Source of the DNA: Pseudo-nitzschia pungens | Lineage: Eukaryota > Bacillariophyta > Bacillariophyceae > Bacillariales > Bacillariaceae | DNA length: 64,000 nt | Direction of reading: 5' to 3' | Assembly: GCA_037355855.1 (NCBI GenBank) | Contig: CM074758.1 | Span: forward strand, 7,909,001 to 7,973,000 | Part shown: one piece after another, positions 21,405-32,731 of the stretch | Numbering within the stretch: the stretch's first letter is position 1 | How the letters are laid out: every line of letters starts with the position of its first letter | Translations under genes and position numbers: made by a program | Notes under the pieces: model-generated | Told to the model about the DNA's origin: nothing | The model's input: only the letters and a program-made list of their open reading frames with translations | Databases searched by the model: none

Positions 21405-23267
21405 TTACGTTTCGGAGGTTTTCTCTTTGGGACGACACTTCTCGTACAAAGATTTCCAGTGAGCAGCTTCCGCTGATGCATCGGAGCCTCTTTTTCGCTC
21501 TGCTTTCAGTAATTCTTGAGCGCGTCTTAATTCCTCTTTCAGAGCTTCCTTTTCTGCAAGCTCTGTTTTTCTCTCCGATTCTCTAGTTCGCTCTAAGCGT
21601 TCAATCTCTAATGCGTGCGAGGTTCTAGTCGAGATCTCACCCGCAAGCTGACTACATAATTGCATCATTTCTTCATCAACGTCATCGTTCCTGATGACAT
21701 GATAAACTTTCTCGATTTTTCGATCGATTTCCTCTCGCAATCTCTCGAGCCTTTGTTCGTTTTTTCCAAACACATTTGAAAGGTGTGGGGCTTGCAAATC
21801 TTGCCTTCGTTGCACACGTTCAATTTGTTGACTAAGCGTTGCGGAAATCTCTAACCTTTCCATTTTTTTCCGCATTCGTTCGAGTGAATGTGTATGCATC
21901 ACATTTACGCCAATAAGCTGGGCGTGCATCTCGTCGCGTTCTGCCTGTATGTTTGTCAAGGCGTTGTGTAGTGAATTGTGGATGTGATCGATCAGCGAAG
22001 GTGGAAGAAGGGGGTCATAAATAATTGGCTCGGATTCGACAGTAGAATGTGTGTCAGGATTCTTGATGACTCGAATTGGCTGAATACCTTCATCAACTGC
22101 AGCTTTAGTTTGAATTTGCCGGAGTTCTGCATCGCAGGCGGACAGAAGATTTAGAATGGTTCCGCTACGATTTTCTGGCTCTGGCAAACTCAAACAAGGC
22201 TGAGGTTTCTTCGTCGCATCCTTTCTTCTTTCGTCATCTTCCAGAAGAATCTTATTGCTTTCAGCAGAATTGGAAGCAGAATCGTGAGTGCTCTGTTCGA
22301 TTTTTCTGATTGAACAATCAATGCCAAGAGTTTCGGACAGAAATGTTAATCCACTGGCTGGAAGAGGACATTCAAGTAAGCTGTTTAAAAAATTTTCAAT
22401 GGATTCACATTGGTATTGTCCAAGACCTTCGATGCGCTCTGGGAATTCGCCACCACTAAGAAGACCGCCTAATATTCGCCCCCAGACTACCATCTTTTCA
22501 GCTACATCTGACTTCGATGATCTCTCAGTGGACAAAGCAGACGGTTCATCACTACCAAATCGACGTTCTCCAGTAAGTTCCGGCAAAAAATGTACGATTG
22601 TTTCAGATATCCCTGCGTATAACTTCAATACGTCTCCAAAACTCCATTGCTTCTCAACTGGTACTTCAGTTTGCTCAGAGTGTACTCGCAAAACCTTGAC
22701 GAGGAAACGAAGGGGATCACATTGGTTTTTCGACGGAGCACTTGGTTGTTCATTTTCACGATTAGAAATCGAATCAGTGTTCAAAGTTTCTTCTTCTTTG
22801 GTAAATGTCAACCTTCCGTTCTGTCCGTTGTTTTCATCTGCATTATTTCCAACATCATTGGTATCCTCCATAGTCGCAACTCTGGCTGAGAACTCCGTGT
22901 CATTAACAAGGACCTCGGTTTCAGACATCGTTGTGATTTCACTCACATTAACCATCCATTTTTCTTTCAACACACAGAGTGTTTTTACGTCCTGATTTGG
23001 TGTGTTGTGCAAACTTATTTTCTCGTGGCCAACATAGATATTTTTCAACGTTAATGATTCACCCCCGAACAAGGGATCGACAAGTGAATTATCTTGCTGC
23101 TTACGAAAACTGAAACGTGAGCTGCGTCGATTCTTCTCCATTTGCTTGGTGGGATCTCTATTGAGGACATTCGACATCGCGGAATGTCCTGCATCGGAGA
23201 ATGGGGAATTTCCAGCCCCTGCGTCTTGTTCAACGGAACCTTCAGGAAGGGTCACAAAAGATGACAT
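21405..23267 (-). CDS. Coiled-coil protein, probable continuation of the VPS13-like gene
   Basis: A 620-residue frame of no named family. The N-terminal 150 residues are polar with a basic patch (RRSSRFSFRKQQ). Residues 200-280 may be a small folded domain (FLVKVLRVHSEQ, VLKLYAGISETIVHFLPEL). The last 180 residues are a strong coiled coil (KKMERLEISATLSQQIERV to the C-terminus). Its ATG at 23267 overlaps the last codons of the upstream VPS13-like frame by 16 bases. The frame is open for a further 13 codons before the ATG with matching polar composition (SEKENSADS), while the end of the other frame becomes abruptly basic (FRRRRKIRQ). The two are therefore probably one gene broken by a single-base slip near 23295-23300, or joined by an intron I cannot see. 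Confidence 0.65.
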   Translation of the reverse strand: MSSFVTLPEGSVEQDAGAGNSPFSDAGHSAMSNVLNRDPTKQMEKNRRSSRFSFRKQQDNSLVDPLFGGESLTLKNIYVGHEKISLHNTPNQDVKTLCVLKEKWMVNVSEITTMSETEVLVNDTEFSARVATMEDTNDVGNNADENNGQNGRLTFTKEEETLNTDSISNRENEQPSAPSKNQCDPLRFLVKVLRVHSEQTEVPVEKQWSFGDVLKLYAGISETIVHFLPELTGERRFGSDEPSALSTERSSKSDVAEKMVVWGRILGGLLSGGEFPERIEGLGQYQCESIENFLNSLLECPLPASGLTFLSETLGIDCSIRKIEQSTHDSASNSAESNKILLEDDERRKDATKKPQPCLSLPEPENRSGTILNLLSACDAELRQIQTKAAVDEGIQPIRVIKNPDTHSTVESEPIIYDPLLPPSLIDHIHNSLHNALTNIQAERDEMHAQLIGVNVMHTHSLERMRKKMERLEISATLSQQIERVQRRQDLQAPHLSNVFGKNEQRLERLREEIDRKIEKVYHVIRNDDVDEEMMQLCSQLAGEISTRTSHALEIERLERTRESERKTELAEKEALKEELRRAQELLKAERKRGSDASAEAAHWKSLYEKCRPKEKTSET

Positions 23268-26200
23268 ACTGTCTGCCGAATTTTCCTTCTCCGACGGAAA
23301 CTGGATTCATTTGGATTGCTATCGTTGTCGTTTATGAGAGTGGAACCATCGTATGACGAGGCGTCCTCTGGGTCGTTCAGAGCGCTTCTATCATCAGCAG
23401 AATGGATTTGTGAATCAGACTGAAATTGCCCCACGTCGTCACCACGGCTGGGTGTCAATCCACCAAGTTTACCCCTTAGATTTGACAACCGACCTTGCTT
23501 TTCAACGCTTCCTTTCGCCATCATCCTTGCGTTCTGAATTGCTGATCCTAGTTTATTTCCAAATTTAAGAGGTGTTCGCTGTCCACTCTGTCCTCGATTT
23601 TCGTCCATATGTTGATCTATTGACAATGAATTTTTTGAATCCGACTCAGCCGTGTCTCCCTCAGCATCAATGTTCTTTTCAGAAATAAGTCTATTCGATT
23701 CACGCTTTTGACGTGCATTCTGGAGTGCCGATCCAAATCTATTTTTTGTCACTTGTCCAACTCCCGATAGCTTCTTGCTAATGTCCACTCTTTTCGACGT
23801 TCCTAAAGTTGAATCTTCAACAGGCGTTCTGAAGCTCCCTCCGTCTTCTTCGGAGTCTCCTGAAATAGCTGTCGAAAATACCAACGAATCATCACCATGA
23901 GAAGACTGGTCCATGGTGAGTGACGACTGCCTTCTGTCGACGATTTCTTTACTTTTCAACCTTGCTGATTGAAATGCAGATGATATTCTATTTCCTAAGC
24001 GACTATTCCTTTGGCTTCTTCCAGTAGCGGTGTCCTTCTCATCGTAAATTCCGGCTTCGATGTATTCTGATGCAATGCTCTGGCCCGTATCATCTACAAC
24101 TGATGCTTCCGTCGTACTACATGATTTGATTGTGAAATTGATTTCCTTCGTCCATAATTCATATTCCTGTGCATTGCCTGTGACAAAATACCTGATCACG
24201 CCAGAGCTCTCAATAATGGCAAATCCCCTCTTCGTATCCTGCCTACTATTACCACCGGAAAGGTTTCGTATTCTGGCATTGACTAACGAGATGATGTCCG
24301 AAGGCTTTGGTTCGCCAGGGCGTGGGTATAGAAGAAGGAGCTCTCTTCGGAGGATTGCCCAAAAAGGCCAAAGGAGGGATTTCTTCACTACTCTCTGCCC
24401 TGAGCGATGTTGACCCCCCATTCGAATCCAGCCAGCTACACGCGATGACATCGACGCCAATGCACCGAAACGCTCCCTTTCTTTGTTGAATAAGTCAATC
24501 TTTATTGCCTCCAGTTCATTATCCTTCTTTAACAATCTATCACCAACCTCATGTTCGTAAAGGCTGAATTCCTCATGCGCTTTAAGAAGAATTTGTCGCG
24601 TATTGAAGAAAGTAGAGGACTCTCTTTTGAGGTTTCTTCCTCTTTCAACGTCGACATCGAATGAGTCTTTCTGCTTATCTGCTACACACTTGTTTTCTTC
24701 ACGTTGCATTATTGCTCTCAAAACTCCGTAAATTTCAGAAATACATTCTACAGAAACCAAGACAGCAGAATTCAATCTTGAATGAATGTTTTCAACCAGG
24801 CGTATGTCATGAACCATAATACCTTTGTTCATCGATAGATCAAATTCTGCTCCTGAGTAGGATAGACTGATTTCGAATGGATGAATAATCTTCTCAAGAG
24901 TGTTCTTTTGTTCCTCTTCTGTTATAGAAAGCAAACTTTGCCGGGATAAAATCCTTTGATAGAAACCCTCTTTGTCTGTGTTGATCAGTGTTGACCAATC
25001 TATTCCTTTGCATGCTAATACATGCTCTATTTCGCTTCGTGTTTTACCAGGAATAGGGTAGAACCTGGTAATAATATCTGATTGATGCAGTAGAAAGCCA
25101 AGCTTTGTGCTCTGTTTCTCTTCGCATTTATTTTCACAAGGTATACTTATTATGACGTTCGCGACTTCGCATCGCAGAAGAATAACTTGCAAGTTGGACG
25201 GAAAGAACACTTTACATATTGATCGAAGCACACGTTCGACAATCGGTTCACGTGAATCAGTTTCGATTTCAAAATTGTTCCAATCCGATAAGACAAAATT
25301 TTGACCTGTTGCGAGTTCAGCTCCAACAGAAAAAAACATTGCTCCAATGGTACCCTTGGGAAAAATAGTTGCATCATTTTCCACAATTTGGTTTTTCAAC
25401 CATGCGGGTAGAAGTAACGCTTCAATGATAAGGAGAATTGTAGTTTTGGCAGCTCTTGCGTCTAGATTTATGGTGGAAGGCGCCGAAATATCAGCTGCCA
25501 TTGACCAAGATTGAGAACCATTTTTGTGATGCGCTTCCAATCGAAAAGCGAAATGTTGAGCTCTACCTGACGGATCCAATCCACAAGGCAAGCTTTCATT
25601 TCCAAATGAACACAAATCTATTAGTTTTCTCTGCGAGGCGTTGTCCTCCTTTACCGTTGATTTTCCTATCGATGATTGTTGTTTTTGATAATCTTCTACC
25701 TCTCTCGCTAGGTCAACAACTTTGAGGTTTACGTTCTTGACGTACGATTTCAGGACAGTCCTATGGCCAGAATTTGAGTGGAAATCAAATTCAATACCAA
25801 CTTCGAGGTCTGTCATTCCGTAGTCTACAAGCGTAAGGAGGTCGATTGACCCTTGGTCGTTCTGACACTTCGAAATGGTCGGTGATCTATTCCGTAGAGG
25901 GCTACTGATGGGCACGTTCTGTCGCCAAACTTTTAGCCGGAAGTGTTTTTGTTGCAGACAAAAAATCACGACTAAACCACCAGTTTCTCTGCTCTGAGAC
26001 ATATGCCGCTTCGCTAGTATCCGTCGACCTTTCATACTTTGCTTGATTTTATCATTCTTTTCTAACGGTGCATTCTGAGAATTGGATATTATCTCACCAA
26101 GCATTTCCGCGATGGTGAAAATATTTTTCCTGTGACACAAAAATGTACTAGTTGCTCCGGCCAATATATCGAAATCGAGGTTCAAAATGATTTCCTGGAT

Positions 26201-28748
26201 CAAAATCGAAAGAAATACCGTGATTTTCATTTTGTTACTACCAGGAGAAGGTGGTTCCCCTTCGAAACTGAATATCAGAGTGGATTCACCAATAGAAAAA
26301 AGCTTTTGCGCTTCAGGGGCCATACAGAAGGGAATGACCGGAACTACGTTTACCTCGAATCCACGAGTCGTCAGTTGTAGTCGAAAGGTCGAGATGTCTT
26401 TCCCGGTCAATCCTTGTTCATACCTGTAACAGATGTCTGATGGATCATTAGGAAAGTCAATTTCTACTTTTTCTTCGTCTTGTCGTGTATCACCACTGAT
26501 AGAGTTTCCAATTCGACCAGTCAAGAAAGTACGAGGAAGAGCCGAGGATATAACAAAGGTAACTTCATCCCACTTCAGTTTTATATCACATGATCTCAAG
26601 CTTTCTTGAACTGATGATGGTACTCGCATTTCAATATTACTGAATCGAGCAGTCACATTGAACAGATCGGATGAGATCATCAAGTTCTCATCTAAAAAAA
26701 GCTGTTTGCATTCTTGAATGTGTTCAGCTAGATGTAGCGTTTCGGTTGGATTATTCAATATATCGGGAGTCAATATATCAATCCAATCGCCTGTATCCCA
26801 TCGTGGATCAAATCCTTCTCCATCAATATCCAGAAGGAATCTTGTTATTCGAAGAAGAACTGTTGTGTCGAGAATAATATCCATCTCATCCACACCCAAC
26901 TCATGGAAAACCATAAAATTGTCGACCGTTCCATTATCCTTAGTTCCCGGAACTATGTCAATCGTAGTTTTGAGCCCAAAGGCTTGAGTGGGAAATAAAT
27001 GTCGCATATCAAGAGGGTCATCTCGAATACCTCGTCGTTCAAACAGAGGGAAAAAGTCATCGACGCAAATTTCCTTCGGTTTGGATGATGGTACATGGCG
27101 TGAAAGATGATCTTCCCTATGCATTCCTCCCAATAGAAGTGTCCGCTTGTGATAATCGACTCGCTCTTGTAGAGATACGAAGGATGTTGAAAGTTGCACA
27201 TACAAACCACGCTCTCTGTTTGCTTTTGGCCAGATGACTTCAGCGACACAACCCTTCGCATTAAATTCAACGGATGCCTTCTCTCCACCAAATTGATATG
27301 AACCCCGTAGCACGAGATCATGGATTGCACACGTGAACGATATGCTTTTATAAATAACGAGGCCACTAGGCAGTATGATCACTGGTTGCTGACTGACGGA
27401 TCTGGTCATCGGTGAAGGCTTTGATGTGCCTTGATCAGACGATTCATCTTCATCTACCGCAACTCCGTCGTCGCTACCGCTGGAAGCAACCGACCCACTG
27501 TCCTCAATCGAATTTGCATCAAGGTTGTCGATGACATTGGCGTCGTTATCATCTTTGTATTCCTCGGAACCATCCATAAAGTCAGTCGAATCTTCATTGA
27601 CTTGGGTTTCAATTGTAGGAATTCTTTCCGCTTTAGAAGAAGACGAGGAGGATGAGATATCACTGTCGAGCAAAGGTTTTAACGGGTCTTTGAAGGATTT
27701 GTCTTTTGCTAAACAGTACTGTACTCCGGATGCAAAATGTGCCAGTCGACGAACGTCGTTTGAGTCGAGCTCAACGTCAATTTCAGGTATAGTTACGTCA
27801 AATTGGCATGCCAAGACAGCACCATCTCGTAGCCGTCGTTCTACAGCGATTTGAAGCTCCATTTTCAATTGTGCTAGTTCATGATCCAAACCTCTTTTTC
27901 TTTTCTTATCGAAACTTTGATTCTGGGGCAAAAGATTTATTTTGCATTCCCCACTCATCTTCTTATAAATGAAGAAGGAATCTCTCCGACCCCGATTATG
28001 TGCCCAGACTTGATCGGGAGTGCCGTCGGAGCCCTCGGCATCAACCATACATACTTTCAAATTGCTCATTTCCATTTGAAAAAGAGGTGGCATCCATGGC
28101 CCTGGTCGTTTTGTTTTGAACTTTCCACATGTTTGAAACTCTAATCGGAATGACTCGACCTCAATCGTCAAGTTGTCAACAATCCGATCGACCAAACCGT
28201 ACGAGCTACTCACACTGAAAGGTTTGAATCCCTCAGAGATCCTTTTTATCAATTCCCTTTCTGTTATCATTTCGATACCTTGGCGTTCGTGCTGAGGCAA
28301 GAGGTTGAGAGGTTCTTGCACTTTTGCTACAACACTACCAATATCAACAATGATTGGCGCCTTCCGAATATTGGTCCACGAAGAAACGTGAAAGCCAATC
28401 TTGCTGACGTGAATTTCCTCCAGTTGAACATATGGGCATACTTTAGCAACGGATTCGTTCAATACGTCACAATTAAGCGAAACATCCCGGATTTCACCCT
28501 TGCCATTCAAAAGATTTGCATTGACTTGCTCTTTCCGAAAGCCAATTATTACCTAGGTTCGCATGAATCGAGATCAAACCAGTGTCGACAAATTCAATGA
28601 CTTCTTCTGAGGGAACGATCCGAATGCGTGATACGACGAAATGGCATTTTACATTAAATGGCCATTCTTTATTTTGTCCATCGTCGGGATTGCTGCTACG
28701 CACCTTGGCTAGCTGCTCCTGGAATATACCCAACACGAGCTGCTCCAT
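23252..28748 (-). CDS. VPS13/chorein-like bridge lipid-transfer protein with PH domain
   Basis: Exon 1 (28748-28704) encodes MEQLVLGIFQEQLAK and joins exon 2 (28552-23252) across a 151-bp intron (GTGCGT donor, TAG acceptor, phase 0), giving about 1781 residues. The join restores a chorein N-terminus: GFRKEQVNANLLNGKGEIRD followed by VSLNCDVLNES, as in VPS13 and ATG2 family proteins. These form hydrophobic channels that move lipids between membranes at contact sites. Further on are acidic low-complexity segments and many beta-rich blocks. A PH-like domain lies near residues 1370-1480 (SLLWPFWAILRRELLLLYP). Three repeated amphipathic segments follow: NRISSAFQSARLK, NRFGSALQNARQK and NKLGSAIQNARMM. 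The annotated stop near 23252 may be the result of a frame break. Confidence 0.82.
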
Positions 28749-30611
28749 CGTCGAATTTCCGTTTTAAAATGTTGCTTTCTAACGATGTCGTTCGACGCCT
28801 CGAAACAGCAGATCAGGCATTCACAGGATAGTAAGTGGATATCTTGCGTATTTTTCTATGATGAATCGAGCAGCATACACCGGTTGCAATGCCCACTCCA
28901 TCTAATATCTTTGGCATTTCCAAGTTCCGCTGCGTCAAGTCACAGTTTAATGAGAATTGATCACCGTTGAATATTACGGTTAAGATCTTACGGCTAAATT
29001 GTACGGGTAGATGGCGGATGGGTCAAACCCGGGAGCGGGACCGATGTGACAGGATATCTAATATCTACCGTACAAATCGTCGTTCGAACGAATCAAAAAT
29101 CAATGGAATCATGCTGACAGGAACGAAACCGTTGCACAGTAGATACTGAAACAGTCTCGAAAACCAACTCCTTGTCCATCTTCGGCAGAACCATATCACA
29201 GTAAGGTTAGTAACCTTACTAGAAACAAGAATAACATGACAGGCCGAAGGCAGGTGCATGGTTTTTTCGATAAAAGTAACTTACCTGTGACTTTCAAAAG
29301 CACCTGACTTGAATCCCGTGACTTCTTACTATTTTCTTCTTTCATTCAAACTAACACTCCCAGCATGAGGCTAGTAGAAGAAGTACTATTCAATACCATA
29401 AGAAGCATGTTTGCAATGATACAAATATGAATTCATTAACCAATGAAGGCAATGATTGTTGCTCAAAAGGTCTCAACAGTTACATTCTAGTTTGATGTTG
29501 TAAGCTTCAAACCATGAATGGAATCAACCTGGAACCTGATTGATGCAACTTTTCATAACTAAAAAAATGAAGTAAGATTACGATAAGTTAAGTTACAAGT
29601 AATCTTACTTCGTAAGGCCTTACCGGTAACCTTACTACGTGTACTTTATGTAGGAATTCGTGAGTGGGACGAAGAACACCACGACAACCTTAACCTTACT
29701 TCATGCAACAAAAGAAATAATGGTAAAACTTTCGAGACGTGCGCGACACGCTCCAAACATCACAGAGAAAGCGACTACTACGAAATTCCTATCAGCTGAT
29801 CCCCCCCATTTTTAATCAGATTAACTCGGGGAGTTTAGGGCAATTTGACCTTCGTCTGGTGGTAGATTTTTCTACACGGCTCTACAGAGCATCTCCAAGG
29901 CAACTCGTTGAGAAATCTCTCCAGTACTAATTCTACATGATATTGTTCAAAATTACATTTTGGCTCCTACTCAACCAATCTTGACTTGATAACACCAGAT
30001 AAACAAACTCTGGGCACAAGGGTTGGATGGACATAGGTGGTATGGCTACAAGTCTATTGGAACTGCTTCCAATTCAATCACCATGGTCAGGTGGAGTTGT
30101 AGCCTAATTTGTACATGAATTAGTGTAGAAAATTAGTACCAGAGTTTCTTTCTGGGAAATGACTGAGTCGTGCAGTAGACTCCAGTAGAAAAATGTACCA
30201 CCAGACGAAGGTCAAATTGCCCTAAACTCCCCGAGTTAATCTGATTAAAAATGGGGGGGATCAGCTGATAGGAATTTCGTAGTATCCCGATGAATCATCC
30301 GAGAAAACGTAATTCGAGAGTGGATCGGAGATATTATGTTGTCCGAACTGATATGACAACCGTTAGATCGAGACGAAGTACGTAGGCTTCGCCATCATTA
30401 CGGTATAGGGTAATACACTACCCTAATAGGACGAAGCCGATGACAAGAGAAACCTGAAACATTCGAAGCACGTAGCGATATAGGTCGGTTCTGCAGCTTG
30501 AATTTTACGTTTGGATCATTTTGTCTTTCGGATGCCGTAGAGACAACAAGAAAGATTTCGACCCACAGCCAAAAGCAATTATATTAAACGTTATTCTGAT
30601 TCGAACAAAGG
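28749..30611. other. Intergenic region containing a MITE
   Basis: 1.86-kb spacer between divergent genes. Apart from the MITE at 29778-30282 it holds GTAAGGTTA-type words (29200-29220, 29575-29700). No gene was recognised; short open frames here are fortuitous. Confidence 0.45.
29778..30282. mobile_element. TA-flanked MITE with 98-bp terminal inverted repeats
   Basis: The arms 29778-29875 and 30185-30282 are inverted copies of each other with a single mismatch (position 29865). The ends read CTACGAAATT and AATTTCGTAG and both are flanked by TA (29776-29777 and 30283-30284). This looks like a TA target-site duplication of the Tc1/mariner class. The 505-bp element has no transposase frame, so it is non-autonomous. 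Near-identity of the arms suggests recent activity or recent insertion. Confidence 0.9.
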
Positions 30612-32039
30612 ATGATGTTTTACAGCTTCCTCTATCTCTTTTTGATTGGGAGATCACACTACGAAAGGCGGGAAACAACCAATGGTAACAGGTCACAAAA
30701 CGGAAGCAAACTGGTACTGAACGCCATTGATCCGGGCGGAGGTGATGGTTTGGATCGAAGATCGATGCTATCATCTATGGCAACAACGCTGACAACAGCG
30801 GCATCCGTGAAAACAGACGACTCGAAAGCAAAAGATGATACTTACTGGTCGCTATGGCCAGCTCTTCCAATATTTCCATTTTCGCAACGAAAAACCCTTG
30901 TGCGAAAGGTCTCGGATGGCGTGTGGACATTTGACCAACTCATTGGGATCTACTACGTTCACGTCCCTATAAGAATGACGGTGGTCGCCATGAAAGAATC
31001 GAGAGGTTTGCTTGTGTATGCACCTGTCGCGGCTACAAAAGATTGCTTGGATAAACTCCAACCCCTCATTGACGAATACGGGCCCGTGCGTTACATCGTC
31101 CTTCCGTCTGTGGCTGTCGAACACAAGGTATTGGCGGGGCCTTTTGCCCGAAAGTTTCCCGAAGCCGAGTTCTATGTAACGGATCAACAATACTCCTTTC
31201 CTGTCAGTCTTCCGGACCGAACTCTTGGATTCCCTTCGTGGACAAAACCTCTTCCCGCGAGCAGCCCCGAAGGAGACTCTCCGATGTGGGGGGGAGAATT
31301 CGAGCACGAGGTGTTGACGGTGAAGCCCGGCATTGGCTCGATGTACCAGGATGTAGCATTTTTTCACAAACCCACCAAAACACTGTTGGTGTGTGACGCA
31401 CTTTTGGCAACAACAGAAGAACCTCCGCCCTTGCTGACGCAAGAGCCAGAATACGTTAAGGCTCTCTTGTTTCATGCAAGGGACTCCCCGACCGAAATCG
31501 TCCCGGATACGCCCGAGGCGCGCAGGAAGGGTTGGAGAAGAATCGTTTTGCTTTTCAATTTCTTCATTCCATTGCATTCAGCAAACGTCGACTTAGGTCT
31601 GAAACCTCTCTTGGCTCTAAATCCGTCTTATGAATTTGGATGGGGTGGTTGGATGCCGTTTACTTGGAGTCGTGAAGCAGAACTTGAATCATTTGAAGCG
31701 TACAGTGCAGGGGGTGCACCTACCGTGTACACGATTGTGCAGATCATTTTGAGCAGGGGTAATTCCGGAGAGGCCACCTTGAAATGGGTAGATAAGGTGC
31801 AAAAATGGCCATTTGAGAGAGTTGTTCCGGCTCATCTCGATGCACCTTTGGCTATTGGCCCAAAAGAGTTTTCAGCCACCTACGATTTCATCAGGAAGGG
31901 GCGAAACGACGTGCGTTACTGCAACGATGATGTTTTTGTACTTCAGAAAGCCGAAGAGGGCCCGCTAAACTTTTCGGTCTACCCTTCAAAATTAGGATTG
32001 CTTCAGGGGAAGCCTTGTGCTGCCAAGAAAACAATATAG
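30612..32039 (+). CDS. DUF4336 family protein, probably plastid-targeted
   Basis: The 475-residue protein matches the DUF4336 family found in cyanobacteria, plants and algae. Recognisable blocks are VWTFDQLIGIYYVHVPIRMT, LLVYAPVAATKDCLDKL, YGPVRYIVLPSVAVEHKV and the FARKFPEAEFYVTDQQYSFP region. The fold is thought to be related to metallo-beta-lactamases; its activity is unknown. The N-terminus (MMFYSFLYLFLIG) is hydrophobic. A later segment, DRRSMLSSMATTLTTAAS, resembles a twin-arginine thylakoid signal, so a plastid lumen location is possible. The start at 30612 is the first ATG, but an upstream exon encoding a cleaner signal peptide cannot be excluded. Confidence 0.85.
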   Translation: MMFYSFLYLFLIGRSHYERRETTNGNRSQNGSKLVLNAIDPGGGDGLDRRSMLSSMATTLTTAASVKTDDSKAKDDTYWSLWPALPIFPFSQRKTLVRKVSDGVWTFDQLIGIYYVHVPIRMTVVAMKESRGLLVYAPVAATKDCLDKLQPLIDEYGPVRYIVLPSVAVEHKVLAGPFARKFPEAEFYVTDQQYSFPVSLPDRTLGFPSWTKPLPASSPEGDSPMWGGEFEHEVLTVKPGIGSMYQDVAFFHKPTKTLLVCDALLATTEEPPPLLTQEPEYVKALLFHARDSPTEIVPDTPEARRKGWRRIVLLFNFFIPLHSANVDLGLKPLLALNPSYEFGWGGWMPFTWSREAELESFEAYSAGGAPTVYTIVQIILSRGNSGEATLKWVDKVQKWPFERVVPAHLDAPLAIGPKEFSATYDFIRKGRNDVRYCNDDVFVLQKAEEGPLNFSVYPSKLGLLQGKPCAAKKTI

Positions 32040-32731
32040 AACTAGCTAGAACATTTTGTGCACGATTCTCTTGCTTCCCTGTTTTGGATTGTAACAATAA
32101 TCCGAACTATATCATACTACATGTACGCGAAGAGCTCCAGCAAAGAGAGCAAAAGAGGAGGAGAGATAAATCGCAAATTCAAGGATGAAATTGTTTTGCA
32201 ATATAAGCAGAGTATTGTTTTAATTAGCAATCAAAGAAAGAATAGCACCATGAGAGCGAACTTGACAATTTTGGCGAGGGACCATGAGACAGAGATACAT
32301 ACTGAAACGAAATGCATTGCTGATGTTGAGAATAACTAGCTAGTAGTACGTGTAGGTAATTACTCCAATGAAAAGTATAGTATTAGTTGTGTTGGTAACC
32401 TTAGCATCAATAGTCAGTTTCAGTGTTGATGAGAGAGTGTACCATTGAAATCACAAAGAGAACTAATTCAGTTCGTGGAAACCAAAAAAACAGGATCTAT
32501 TTCCCGCCTCGTGACGACGTCTTTCTCCCTTTTGAATCATCTTCTTCGTTATTCTTTGTTGTATTTCTAATGCCACCGGCAGCGGTACCGGTAATTACTC
32601 GTACCTTATTACCTCATTCCCTTTGCTCATCTTCTCTCGTTAAAATCTCTCGCAAAACCCACTCCGAGCAAATCAGGCACGCGGAATGAGAAACAAATCG
32701 AAAAGTAGTCTGATTCCAGAAACATAAAACC
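32040..32731. other. Intergenic region, no gene seen
   Basis: Spacer of about 690 bp between co-directional genes. Two short open frames (32058-32339 and 32423-32689) show no domain or targeting signal and are not called. Confidence 0.4.

Noticed and set aside
29739..29930. 63-residue open frame
   Set aside because: It lies mostly inside the left arm of the MITE and has no coding signal.
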